From Pseudobutyrivibrio sp. OR37 (GTDB lineage: Bacteria > Bacillota > Clostridia > Lachnospirales > Lachnospiraceae): a DNA stretch of 64,000 nt. The notes beneath the pieces are model-generated. The model saw only the letters and a list, made by a program, of their open reading frames with translations. It made no database searches and was not told where the DNA came from. A program made the translations under genes and the position numbers. Shown here in pieces: positions 42,408 through 50,481 of this stretch (its first letter is position 1; every line of letters begins with the position of its first letter). Location of the stretch: the NCBI RefSeq assembly GCF_900113655.1, contig NZ_FOQF01000011.1:1-64000 (forward strand). The letters are read 5' to 3'.

Positions 42408-42477
42408 GAATAGCATGCAATACGCGATACGCATGCTATTCTAAGATAAATATAATAAAATATTATGGATTCCACAA
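42408..42477 (-). promoter_or_regulatory. Promoter and 5'-terminal hairpin of the hybrid kinase gene
   Basis: TTGTGG (42472-42477), 17 nt, TATATT (42449-42454) on the minus strand. The predicted transcript begins almost exactly at an 11-bp perfect stem, GAATAGCATGC/GCATGCTATTC (42408-42441, 12-nt loop). A stem at the very 5' end often stabilises mRNA; alternatively the palindrome is an operator. Confidence 0.6.
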
Positions 42478-42514
42478 GTACTTGAAGGCGTAGAAAAAGT
42501 GAAGATTTTGTGTC

Positions 42515-43189
42515 CTAAATATTTTCTATTTGCCAATCGATAGGAGCAAGATTATGTTCCTTTAAAAACTGATTAGTCTGGCTGAAATGTTTGCATCCAA
42601 AAAAGCCTCTGTAGGCTGATAAAGGTGATGGATGTGGTGCTCTTAAAATCAAGTGATTAGGGTTGTTAAGCTTGGCGCATTTTTTAGCTGCTGGAGAACC
42701 CCAAAGCAGGAATACTATTGGTCTGTCCTGCTTGTTAAGAACATCTATTACTGCATCTGTGAACTGCTCCCAGCCCATACCAGCATGACTGGCCGCCTGA
42801 TGAGCACGAACTGTAAGTACATTGTTGAGCATCAGTACACCCTGTCTGGCCCATTTTTCAAGGTAACCATTATTTGGGATATAGCAGCCCAAATCATCAT
42901 TTAATTCCTTATAAATATTTACAAGTGAAGGTGGTGTCTTCACCCCAGGCTTTACTGAAAAACAAAGTCCATGTGCCTGACCAGGCTCATGATAAGGATC
43001 CTGCCCAATGATTACCACCTTAACATCCTTAAGTGGTGTGAAATCAAAGGCATTGAAAATATCGTCTGCTGGTGGGTAGACAACATTTTCATGGTATTCC
43101 TTTTTTACATTTTCATATAGTGACTTGTAGTATGGTTTCTTAAATTCTGGAGTAAGTGGCTCCAACCAATCATTAGAAATCGCTGACAT
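42515..43189 (-). CDS. ung: Uracil-DNA glycosylase, family 1
   Basis: The 224-residue enzyme removes uracil from DNA. It has the catalytic water-activating motif VVIIGQDPYHEPGQAHGLCFSV, the stacking/selection strand VLMLNNVLTVRAHQAASHAGMGWE, and the minor-groove loop HPSPLSAYRGFFGCKHFSQTN. SD AAGGAGA. It starts 11 bp after niaR, so it probably shares the nad operon transcript, an unusual pairing that is likely just operon packing. Confidence 0.98.
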   Translation of the reverse strand: MSAISNDWLEPLTPEFKKPYYKSLYENVKKEYHENVVYPPADDIFNAFDFTPLKDVKVVIIGQDPYHEPGQAHGLCFSVKPGVKTPPSLVNIYKELNDDLGCYIPNNGYLEKWARQGVLMLNNVLTVRAHQAASHAGMGWEQFTDAVIDVLNKQDRPIVFLLWGSPAAKKCAKLNNPNHLILRAPHPSPLSAYRGFFGCKHFSQTNQFLKEHNLAPIDWQIENI

Positions 43190-43200
43190 TTATTCTCCTT

Positions 43201-43728
43201 CTACTGTAATATCCAGTCATCCAGTGGCAGCCAGAACCCCTTCTCCTTAAGCTCCTCCTCAATCACATCCAGTGTCTCCTCACTATCAGCGCTGATAACG
43301 TGATAATGGTATCCGCTGGTTGCAGAGCTAAGTGATTTGGATTTTCCTGACTTGATAGCCTCCATAAATTCCTTGGCGGCTCTTCTACTGCTGACATTAA
43401 GTGGAGCTTCTAATCTGTTGTAGTATCTATGATTGATGATGATGTTTTCAGCACATCCTCCATTATCTACAATTGCATATAATTCATCTAAAATCTCATC
43501 ATCTGTGTGATGGCTTTTGATGATTCGTTTGCATTTGCTTTCAGCATTAATAACATAGCCTCTGTTGGTAGAAGTAATATCCACTCCATTGGCTCTGATC
43601 AATGCCATGTCTGTGACGATAACCTGACGGCTTACATCCAATTCTTTAGCAAGGGCAGTTCCGGACACAGGAGTATCGCATTTACGAATTATTTCTATTA
43701 TCTTTTTTCGTCTTGTTTCTCCGTCCAT
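43201..43728 (-). CDS. niaR: NiaR: niacin-responsive repressor (HTH plus 3H domain)
   Basis: The ATG at 43728 follows SD GGAGG; an upstream ATG would overlap nadC. The 175-residue protein has a DeoR-like winged helix (RRKKIIEIIRKCDTPVSGTALAKELDVSRQVIVTDMALIRANG). The 3H domain has histidine clusters KSHHTDDE, INHRYYNRL and SGYHYHVISA that bind metal and nicotinate. In Firmicutes NiaR represses NAD synthesis and niacin uptake genes. It lies 10 bp after nadC in the operon it most likely controls, through the palindrome at 46857-46874. Confidence 0.93.
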   Translation of the reverse strand: MDGETRRKKIIEIIRKCDTPVSGTALAKELDVSRQVIVTDMALIRANGVDITSTNRGYVINAESKCKRIIKSHHTDDEILDELYAIVDNGGCAENIIINHRYYNRLEAPLNVSSRRAAKEFMEAIKSGKSKSLSSATSGYHYHVISADSEETLDVIEEELKEKGFWLPLDDWILQ

Positions 43729-43738
43729 TTTGCCTCCA

Positions 43739-44590
43739 TTAAATTGCATGCAGATTCTTCATTGAAATATCAAGTATTGGTGCAGAATGTGTAAGCGCAC
43801 CGCTTGATACATAATCAACTCCACTGTCTATTATGTTTTTAATATTTTCCTTTGTTACATTGCCAGAGCATTCTGTCTTTGCTCGGCCATTAATTATTTT
43901 AACAGCTTCCTGCATAGTTGCAACATCCATATTATCAAGCATGATAATATCTGCTCCTGCATCTGCAGCTTCCTTTACCTGCTCAAGAGTCTCTGTCTCA
44001 ATTTCAATCTTTCTAACAAATGGAGCATATGCCTTTGCCATTTCTACTGCCTTCGCAACAGAGCCGGCCGCACCGATATGATTATCCTTTAAAAGTACAC
44101 CATCTGAAAGATTGTATCTGTGGTTTTGACCGCCTCCGCACTTTACAGCATATTTTTCGAAGATTCTCATGTTTGGTGTAGTCTTTCTTGTATCCAGTAA
44201 GACTGTCTTGCTGCCCTCTAAAAGCGCTGCCACCTCATGAGTGTAGGTTGCGATGCCGCTCATTCTCTGTAGATAATTAAGGGCCACACGCTCGCCAGAA
44301 AGGAGCACACGAATATCGCCCTTTACCTTTGCCATAAGCTGTCCCTTGATTACCTTGTCACCGTCAGAAACATATTTTTCTACTTCTGTATTTTCATCAA
44401 GGATTTTGAATACACGCTCATAAACCTCCATACCGCAGATGATTCCATCCTGCTTTGCAATAAGCTCAACCACACCTGGCTTAGACTCTGGCATTACTGC
44501 ATTGGTGCTTACATCCTCGCTTGATATATCTTCTCTAAGAGCCATTTTGATTAGCTCGTCTGCATTCAGTCTCATAGTAATATCGTTCAT
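43739..44590 (-). CDS. nadC: Quinolinate phosphoribosyltransferase (nicotinate-nucleotide pyrophosphorylase)
   Basis: The 283-residue enzyme converts quinolinate and PRPP into nicotinate mononucleotide. Its motifs are REDISSEDVSTNAVMP, ERVALNYLQRMSGIATYT, LLDTRKTTPNMRIFEKYAVKCGGGQNHRYNLSDGVLLKDNHI, EIETETLEQVKEA, DIIMLDNMD and the SGNV/SSGALTHSA phosphate loop. Its start overlaps the nadB stop by one base (TAATG). Confidence 0.97.
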   Translation of the reverse strand: MNDITMRLNADELIKMALREDISSEDVSTNAVMPESKPGVVELIAKQDGIICGMEVYERVFKILDENTEVEKYVSDGDKVIKGQLMAKVKGDIRVLLSGERVALNYLQRMSGIATYTHEVAALLEGSKTVLLDTRKTTPNMRIFEKYAVKCGGGQNHRYNLSDGVLLKDNHIGAAGSVAKAVEMAKAYAPFVRKIEIETETLEQVKEAADAGADIIMLDNMDVATMQEAVKIINGRAKTECSGNVTKENIKNIIDSGVDYVSSGALTHSAPILDISMKNLHAI

Positions 44591-45894
44591 TATATTGCCT
44601 CCTTCTCGGCTCTAAGATTTGCTTCTTTTTCGATTTCTCCCACTACCATGGCATGATAGTTTTCCATTATGCTAGGAAGGTCTTCATACCCGTCCATATT
44701 TACAAGGTTAGCAAAATCCTCTGCATGTTTAAAGCTGTTTTTAGCAGTAATATCTGCTGCTGCACGCTTGGCAAAAACCAGACTCTCAAGTAGTGAATTG
44801 CTGGCAAGACGATTTCTGCCATGAACACCATTGCAGCTGGTTTCACCTACGGCGTAAAGCTGCTCCATTGTGGTCTTGCTGTCCTTATCCACATAGATTC
44901 CGCCCATGAAATAATGCTGCGCTGGCACTACAGGCACCCAGGTCTTTAGTGGATCGTAGCCTGCCTCCACACATCTCTTGTAGATGTTTGGGAAATGATT
45001 CAATATCTCATCCTTTGGTATTGGTGAAAAATCAAGCCACACATGCTCTGTGCCCTGCTCCTTCATTTTTGCAAGGATGGCATTGCTTACCACATCTCTA
45101 GGCTGTAGCTCATCTGTAAAGCGGTCACCATTTTTATCACGAAGAACTGCACCCTCTCCTCGCACTGATTCTGAAATAAGGAAGCTTCGTCCGTTCTGTC
45201 TTGTAAAAAGTGTTGTTGGATGAATCTGTACATAGTCGCAATTTTCCAAGCGTACATTGTGATACATGGCAAGTGCCAATGCATCACCTGATATGTGGCG
45301 GAAGTTTGTGGAATGTGGGTAAACTCCGCCCAAGCCACCGCAGGCAAGCACAGTAACATCTGCTTCGATAGCTTCTGTTCTGCCATCCATATCTGCTACC
45401 ACGATTCCGTAGCAGGTGTTATCATGGCATACCCAGTCTACCATTGTGGTGTGAGCCTTAAGAGTGATATTATCACGTTCCTTAACTCTTGCTAAAAGCT
45501 TGCTGGTGATTTCCTTTCCAGTTACATCTGCATGGAACAGAATTCTGTTGTTGGAATGAGCTCCTTCCTTCGTAAATACGAATTTGCCATCCTTCTTTTC
45601 GAATTCCACGCCATAGCCTTCCAAATCGGCAATAATATCCTGTGAGCTTCTAATCATTATCTCAACAGATTCCTTACGATTTTCGTAATGTCCGGCGCGC
45701 ATGGTATCCTCGAAATAGGCCTCATAGTCGTCCTCGTCCCTAAGCATGCAGATACCGCCCTGTGCCAGGAAGCTATCACATCCATCTAACGCATCCTTTG
45801 ATATACAAAGTATCTTTTTATCTGTAGGAAGACTAAGTGCACAAAACAGACCTGCTACACCAGTTCCTACTATTACAACATCATATTTTTCCAT
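44590..45894 (-). CDS. nadB: L-aspartate oxidase, short form
   Basis: The FAD enzyme oxidises aspartate to iminoaspartate for NadA. It has VVIVGTGVAGLFCALSL (dinucleotide fold), GDSFLAQGGICML-type loop (CDSFLAQGGI), HSNNRILFHADVTGKEI, LENCDYVQIHPTTLF, LISESVRGEGAVLRD and HYFMGGIYVD..TTMEQLYAVGETSCNGVHGRNRLASNSLLESLVF. At 434 residues it lacks most of the helical C-terminal domain of enterobacterial NadB (about 540). As the core is intact and I recall clostridial NadBs being short, I read this as a normal short form rather than truncation. It overlaps nadA by one base. Confidence 0.95.
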   Translation of the reverse strand: MEKYDVVIVGTGVAGLFCALSLPTDKKILCISKDALDGCDSFLAQGGICMLRDEDDYEAYFEDTMRAGHYENRKESVEIMIRSSQDIIADLEGYGVEFEKKDGKFVFTKEGAHSNNRILFHADVTGKEITSKLLARVKERDNITLKAHTTMVDWVCHDNTCYGIVVADMDGRTEAIEADVTVLACGGLGGVYPHSTNFRHISGDALALAMYHNVRLENCDYVQIHPTTLFTRQNGRSFLISESVRGEGAVLRDKNGDRFTDELQPRDVVSNAILAKMKEQGTEHVWLDFSPIPKDEILNHFPNIYKRCVEAGYDPLKTWVPVVPAQHYFMGGIYVDKDSKTTMEQLYAVGETSCNGVHGRNRLASNSLLESLVFAKRAAADITAKNSFKHAEDFANLVNMDGYEDLPSIMENYHAMVVGEIEKEANLRAEKEAI

Positions 45895-46799
45895 TATTTT
45901 GCCAACTCCAACATTCTTTTTAGAGGTACAAGGGATTTTTCCCTCTTCTCCTCACTCACCTCTACTACTCCACTAGTATCTCTTAAGCAATCTCTTACCT
46001 TTTCAAGTGTCACCTTTTTCATGTTTGGGCAAATCTGCACTGACCCAGCTGCGTAGAATTCCTTTTCAGGATTATTCTTCTTAAGCTGATAAAGCACACC
46101 AAGCTCTGTGGAGATAATGAATTTCTTTTTGTCCGATTTGGTTGCATAATCAATGATTCCAGAGGTGCTTCCGATATAATCAGCAAGCTCAAGCACATCA
46201 AGTGTACACTCTGGATGAATAAGCACTTGGGCATCAGGATGGGATTCCTTGGCACGCTTAATCATATCTGCCGTAACAGCCTTGTGTACATGACAGTAGC
46301 CATCATTGAAAATGAAATTCTTCTCTGGCACCTTGCTTGCAATATATCTTCCAAGATTTTCATCAGGGATGAAAAAGATATTTTTATTTGGAAGCGCCTT
46401 CACTATCTTCATAGCGTTTGCCGATGTAACACATACATCTGAGTGCATCTTAAGCTCCGCTGTGGAATTGATGTAGCAAACCACTGCCAGGTCATCATAT
46501 TCCTTTCTCACCTCTTCGATACGCTCTATCTGAGCCATGTGTGCCATAGGGCAATCCGCCTTGGCGTCTGGAAGGAGCACTGTTTTTTCAGGGTTAAGAA
46601 TCTTTGCGGATTCTCCCATAAACTGAACTCCTGCAAACACAATAGTGCTTTCCTTCAAATCTACTGCTACCTTTGCAAGGTAATAGCTATCCCCTACATA
46701 ATCTGCAATAGCCTGCACATCATCATTTACATAATAATGAGCAAGGATTACAGCATTCTTTTCCTTCTTCAACTGCTTTATTTCTTCCACCAGTGTCAT
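45894..46799 (-). CDS. nadA: Quinolinate synthase
   Basis: The 301-residue 4Fe-4S enzyme condenses iminoaspartate with dihydroxyacetone phosphate. Three conserved cluster cysteines are visible in VVCYINSTAELK, HPECTLDVLELAD and VQICPNMKKVTL. HYYVNDDVQAIADYVGDSYYLAKVA and FVGVQFMGESAKIL-type sequence mark the first domain. SD AAAGGAGA. It is first in nadA-nadB-nadC-niaR, behind a promoter overlapped by a palindrome. Confidence 0.97.
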   Translation of the reverse strand: MTLVEEIKQLKKEKNAVILAHYYVNDDVQAIADYVGDSYYLAKVAVDLKESTIVFAGVQFMGESAKILNPEKTVLLPDAKADCPMAHMAQIERIEEVRKEYDDLAVVCYINSTAELKMHSDVCVTSANAMKIVKALPNKNIFFIPDENLGRYIASKVPEKNFIFNDGYCHVHKAVTADMIKRAKESHPDAQVLIHPECTLDVLELADYIGSTSGIIDYATKSDKKKFIISTELGVLYQLKKNNPEKEFYAAGSVQICPNMKKVTLEKVRDCLRDTSGVVEVSEEKREKSLVPLKRMLELAK

Positions 46800-46837
46800 A
46801 ACATTTCTCCTTTTACGAATAGCCTTAATTGTCAGCT

Positions 46838-46874
46838 AGTATATCACATGCATTGTCTACTGACAAGACAGTAG
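46838..46874 (-). promoter_or_regulatory. nad operon promoter with probable NiaR operator over the -35
   Basis: On the minus strand TTGTCA (46861-46866), 17 nt, TATACT (46838-46843). The -35 lies inside the inverted repeat CTACTG-acaaga-CAGTAG (46857-46874). Binding there would block RNA polymerase. The niaR gene at the operon end makes NiaR the obvious candidate. Confidence 0.75.
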
Positions 46875-46902
46875 TTAATACAGTAAAAGGTTACATGTTT
46901 TA

Positions 46903-46931
46903 TTGGACTTTATATTTCAAAAATGTATAAT
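46903..46931 (+). promoter_or_regulatory. Promoter of the 46973 acyltransferase
   Basis: TTGGAC (46903-46908), 17 nt, TATAAT (46926-46931), 41 bp before the ATG. It faces away from the nad promoter. Confidence 0.7.
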
Positions 46932-46972
46932 AATAAGGTTGTAGAAATAAAAAAGAATAAGAGGTATTTTTG

Positions 46973-48124
46973 ATGAGTAAAAACAGTTCACGAGCATCTA
47001 ATTTTGAACTACTTAGAATACTGGCAATGCTCATGATTATTTCATATCACATCATTATTCATTGTGTTAATGTACAGTTGGTAAACACTGATTCCATCGA
47101 AAGATTACAAAACGGATGGTTTAATCAGCCTTTGTTTTTCAGGCAGCTTTTAGGCGTTTCCCTTATGATGCCATTTGGTCTTGTGGGAAATTCATTATTC
47201 ATTATGATTTCTGGATATTTTTTGGCAGAGAAAGAAATAGATATTTTTAAGACTTCTAAGAAGCTTTTGTTGCAGCTATTATTTGCAGCCATTGTACTTG
47301 TTGGCGCTTCTGCTTACTTCATCTACAAGGCTCAATATTCACTACATTCAGATACATTGTTTAGCTATATCCGAATCCAGTATTTCAACAAGATGTCATG
47401 GTTTGTAGGCTACTACTTCATCATCATCTTTATTGCTTACCTGGGCCTTAACAAATTTTTATCATCCCTTGATAGCAAAAAATATTTAGGATTTTTGCTT
47501 GCAATACTTACATTGTCACAGCTGGGTTGGTCTGGCTCACTGTTAGATGATTTAGCGAAAGGCCTTCGTACTGTTGTTGTTGGAATTTTCCTATTCGCAC
47601 TTGGCGGATACATCAAGAGATTTAATCCTTTTGATAGAATTAGAGCTTATGTATTTTTTGTAATCATTATCCTTACCAATGTTTTGATTGGAATTTCTTA
47701 TTACAACACTGCCAACGGAAAAATTCAGGCGTATTACTACGGCATCACTGATACCACAGTAGAGCCTGCAGAATTCGTCCAGTATATGCCTAAATATGAA
47801 AACTACAGCATCGTGGTAATCATCCTTGGGGTTTGCATCTTCGAGCTTTTCAGAAGACTCCCTATGCCTTCTATAAAGGTTATAAACTGGATTGCAGCAC
47901 CAACCTTTATGATTTACCTACTTCACGACAATGGCTTTGCTTACAGCATCTGGGAAACCAACGATTGGGTAACTTTACTGTATTACGATTTCTCTGGCTT
48001 CGCTGTTAAGCTCTTCACCTGGGCCTTGGCTATTTTTACAGTAGGCTTTGTTGCTTACTATATTTACTTCGCATTAGTTAAGCTCATTATTAAAGGAAAG
48101 TGGTTATTTATAAAAAGCGAATAA
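46973..48124 (+). CDS. Acyltransferase family 3 membrane protein
   Basis: ATG 46973 follows SD AAGAGG; the annotated longer frame begins at TTG one codon earlier. The 383-residue protein opens with the acyltransferase-3 motif SNFELLRILAMLMIISYHIIIH (catalytic-type His) and has about ten membrane helices. It includes FGLVGNSLFIMISGYFLAEKE and late YLLHDNG. Such proteins acylate surface sugars, usually with acetyl or succinyl groups. It is monocistronic with its own promoter and terminator. The substrate is unknown. Confidence 0.88.
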   Translation: MSKNSSRASNFELLRILAMLMIISYHIIIHCVNVQLVNTDSIERLQNGWFNQPLFFRQLLGVSLMMPFGLVGNSLFIMISGYFLAEKEIDIFKTSKKLLLQLLFAAIVLVGASAYFIYKAQYSLHSDTLFSYIRIQYFNKMSWFVGYYFIIIFIAYLGLNKFLSSLDSKKYLGFLLAILTLSQLGWSGSLLDDLAKGLRTVVVGIFLFALGGYIKRFNPFDRIRAYVFFVIIILTNVLIGISYYNTANGKIQAYYYGITDTTVEPAEFVQYMPKYENYSIVVIILGVCIFELFRRLPMPSIKVINWIAAPTFMIYLLHDNGFAYSIWETNDWVTLLYYDFSGFAVKLFTWALAIFTVGFVAYYIYFALVKLIIKGKWLFIKSE

Positions 48125-48144
48125 AATTAATATGATTTTATAAT

Positions 48145-48187
48145 AAAAAAGGGCTCTTACAGCAAATGCTGTAACGAGCCCTTCTTT
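48145..48187. terminator. Bidirectional terminator
   Basis: AAGGGCTC-t-TACAGCA and TGCTGTA-a-c-GAGCCCTT form a long stem with a 2-nt loop, flanked by A6 and TTCTTT. It serves the 46973 gene and the convergent TSCPD gene. Confidence 0.92.
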
Positions 48188-48191
48188 AGTC

Positions 48192-48443
48192 TTATTTATT
48201 GATAGCCTGTTCAATTCCAAGGGCAAGCTGATCTGCGCAGCTGGTGCCTTTGAAACCACAGATATTTCCTTTAAGAATTTCTACTGTGTGAGCAGCATCA
48301 GCGCCCTCTAAAAGCTTGCTGATTGCCTTGGTGTTGCCATCGCAACCGCCTGTGAATTTAACATTGTAAAGCTTGCCGTCCTCAATCTCAAAATTGATTT
48401 TTCTAGCGCAAACTCCCTTTGGTGTAAAACTGTACTGTTCCAT
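48192..48443 (-). CDS. TSCPD domain protein (TIGR03905 family)
   Basis: This 83-residue protein has the diagnostic CARKINFEIEDGKLYNVKFTGGCDGNTKAISKLLEG and ends with GTSCADQLALGIEQA. The TSCPD domain also occurs at the C-terminus of some B12-dependent ribonucleotide reductases, where its conserved Cys residues are thought to bind metal. The stand-alone role is not known. SD AAAGGAGT. It lies 10 bp after the acyltransferase gene upstream, but is probably an unrelated passenger. Confidence 0.88.
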   Translation of the reverse strand: MEQYSFTPKGVCARKINFEIEDGKLYNVKFTGGCDGNTKAISKLLEGADAAHTVEILKGNICGFKGTSCADQLALGIEQAINK

Positions 48444-48453
48444 CCTGACTCCT

Positions 48454-49662
48454 TTAATCCTTTTTCAAAAATACATCTGTAACCATGTGGTCTATTATAA
48501 TGGCAGCAACAAGTGAAATCAACGCTGTTACCAATATGGATACCAACATTCCAAATCCATGTAGACTATCCACACGAATGTGCAGCTTGCCTCGTGTTAT
48601 CCACATCAAAGTCCACCAATGTATCAAAATAATTTGATAACTATATTTGCTGGCTATCCGGATTATCCATGGTTCTTTTTTAAATAGCTTTTTCCACTGT
48701 AGGAAGATGGCGAAGGTGCCCATTCCCATAAGCTCCATGATAGGAGACATATTACCTGTAAACAGGCTGTAGTTTTCATTGTTTGCAACCAGCCAGATGG
48801 CAACTATAAAGGCTATCAGGCCAGCCATTATGATTGGCTTATAGTAAGCTGCTGTTTCTTCCCTGGTAATCCAATATCCGATTATGGCTATTCCTACCCA
48901 TGACACAAACACAAAGGATATGCCTATCTTTAATCCCCATATAGCTGGAACAATTACCTGTATTACTGAAAATACGATAGTTAATACCACAAGCCAGGTG
49001 AGCTTTTCATAAGGCATGTCCTTTAGCATATATCGTAAAAACGGAATTGCAATATACACAGATAACAACATATACATAAACCAAAAATGTGGAAAACTTG
49101 GGTTATTTGCAGTTATAAAGTTTAAAAGTACATATCTCAGTGAATCAACAGAAAAATCAGTGATTATCTGAGTAATCCACACGTAGAACAGATAATATAC
49201 TACCATCGGTATCAAAACCTTACTGAATCTTCGCTTAAAGAAATGGCCTAAGGATTCTTCCTTGTATTTAAGCAGGAAGGCGCCTGAAAGCATTACAAAA
49301 ATCACGTTAGTGCTTTCAAACCATATCTCAAGTGATTGCTGTATGTTACAGATTTTGACATTCTGAATTAATCCATCTGAAAAATCTGTTTTGAATACGT
49401 GGATACCAATTACCATTAAAACGGCAAGTACTCGTAGGTAATCATACATACAGATTCGTCCAGAGGCTTCCCTTATGGCAAAGGTATCCTTTAAAAAATC
49501 TATTCCTTTAGCTTTTGCTGATTTGTAATGAGTAAATATGGCTGCTGCAAAAATAATAGCTACTATTACATTCAAAAGAATAGAGCCACTAAAGCGCCAT
49601 ATACCATAAGACAGGATAGCTGCAAGTATCACATCAACAGCTGTTACTAAAACTTCTAGCAT
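48454..49662 (-). CDS. Acyltransferase family 3 membrane protein with extra N-terminal helices
   Basis: The 402-residue protein has two additional N-terminal membrane segments (residues 5-50). The acyltransferase-3 start follows at about residue 72 (MYDYLRVLAVLMVIGIHVFKTDF). FVMLSGAFLLKYKEES and about eight more helices come after. It is likely a transmembrane O-acyltransferase for a surface glycan. It starts 17 bp after the YARHG gene, suggesting an operon with it. Confidence 0.85.
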   Translation of the reverse strand: MLEVLVTAVDVILAAILSYGIWRFSGSILLNVIVAIIFAAAIFTHYKSAKAKGIDFLKDTFAIREASGRICMYDYLRVLAVLMVIGIHVFKTDFSDGLIQNVKICNIQQSLEIWFESTNVIFVMLSGAFLLKYKEESLGHFFKRRFSKVLIPMVVYYLFYVWITQIITDFSVDSLRYVLLNFITANNPSFPHFWFMYMLLSVYIAIPFLRYMLKDMPYEKLTWLVVLTIVFSVIQVIVPAIWGLKIGISFVFVSWVGIAIIGYWITREETAAYYKPIIMAGLIAFIVAIWLVANNENYSLFTGNMSPIMELMGMGTFAIFLQWKKLFKKEPWIIRIASKYSYQIILIHWWTLMWITRGKLHIRVDSLHGFGMLVSILVTALISLVAAIIIDHMVTDVFLKKD

Positions 49663-49679
49663 CTTATACCTCTCACGAT

Positions 49680-50414
49680 TTACATTGTATCCAAGGAATT
49701 AAGCATATCTAGGTTCTTTACCTCAGTTTCTGTGAAAATATCCTCTGTGAAATCCTTTGGTAAGATTGATGGTGTATACCATATCTGACCCATGAAATAA
49801 TTGTAGATTTCCTTATCCTTGAAGGAATATCCATGTCTTGCATAGATTTCGTTTTTAGCAATATGAATAACCTCTGGCGAAAGTCCCTTGAAATCTGAAG
49901 CAGAATATACCTTTTTATCTGTGTCGAACAAATACTGGCAATAGCATGCAACATCTGTTACCTGTCTGGTTCCTTCCCAGTAAGCTGAAACCTCTGGCCA
50001 GTACTTATTGTTTTCAAGATATCCCTTGCGCTCGCTGATTGCTGCATTAATCTCTTCTGCAGACCAATCTGCAATTGCTGGAGCATAGCCACTAGGATCT
50101 ACTACAGTAATGACTACATCTGAGAAATCTTCATCTGGCTCTTCTTTTGTATCTGCTGCACCAGTAGTGGCAGTCTTTTGATCTTCAATCGCTACTGCCT
50201 TTTCCTCGCTTACCTTAAGCTTCTTGTCCTCTTTGTTTAGAAGATTAAAAGTGATTAAACCAGCAAGGATTCCTACGATAAGTGCAACACATAATTCTAT
50301 GGACCATCTTCTCACATTACTTCTAGGCTTAAAGCTCTTAGTCCCTGTTTTGCCTTTAAAAAGCTTGCGCATTCCGTAATGCACATCATCAATTAAATCT
50401 AAAAATTCTCCCAT
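49680..50414 (-). CDS. YARHG domain membrane-anchored protein
   Basis: The 244-residue protein has a cytoplasmic N-terminus of about 47 basic residues, one membrane helix (about 48-66), and an acidic Thr/Glu linker. A C-terminal extracytoplasmic YARHG domain (IAKNEIYARHGYSFKDKEIYNYFMGQIWYTP) ends it. YARHG domains are found in Firmicute cell-envelope proteins and are of unknown function. SD AGAGGGA. It is the first gene of a pair with the 48454 acyltransferase. Confidence 0.85.
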   Translation of the reverse strand: MGEFLDLIDDVHYGMRKLFKGKTGTKSFKPRSNVRRWSIELCVALIVGILAGLITFNLLNKEDKKLKVSEEKAVAIEDQKTATTGAADTKEEPDEDFSDVVITVVDPSGYAPAIADWSAEEINAAISERKGYLENNKYWPEVSAYWEGTRQVTDVACYCQYLFDTDKKVYSASDFKGLSPEVIHIAKNEIYARHGYSFKDKEIYNYFMGQIWYTPSILPKDFTEDIFTETEVKNLDMLNSLDTM

Positions 50415-50446
50415 TATTCGTCCCTCTTAATTCATAAACTTTCTCA

Positions 50447-50476
50447 AGTATAACATAAAGCCTGTAAATGTTACAA
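50447..50476 (-). promoter_or_regulatory. Promoter of the YARHG gene
   Basis: TTGTAA (50471-50476), 18 nt, TATACT (50447-50452) on the minus strand, about 33 bp before the ATG. Confidence 0.55.
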
Positions 50477-50481
50477 ATTTA

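Noticed and set aside
44590-45894. nadB as a truncated pseudogene
   Set aside because: Although about 100 residues shorter than enterobacterial NadB, the FAD and active-site blocks are intact and the stop overlaps the nadC start neatly.
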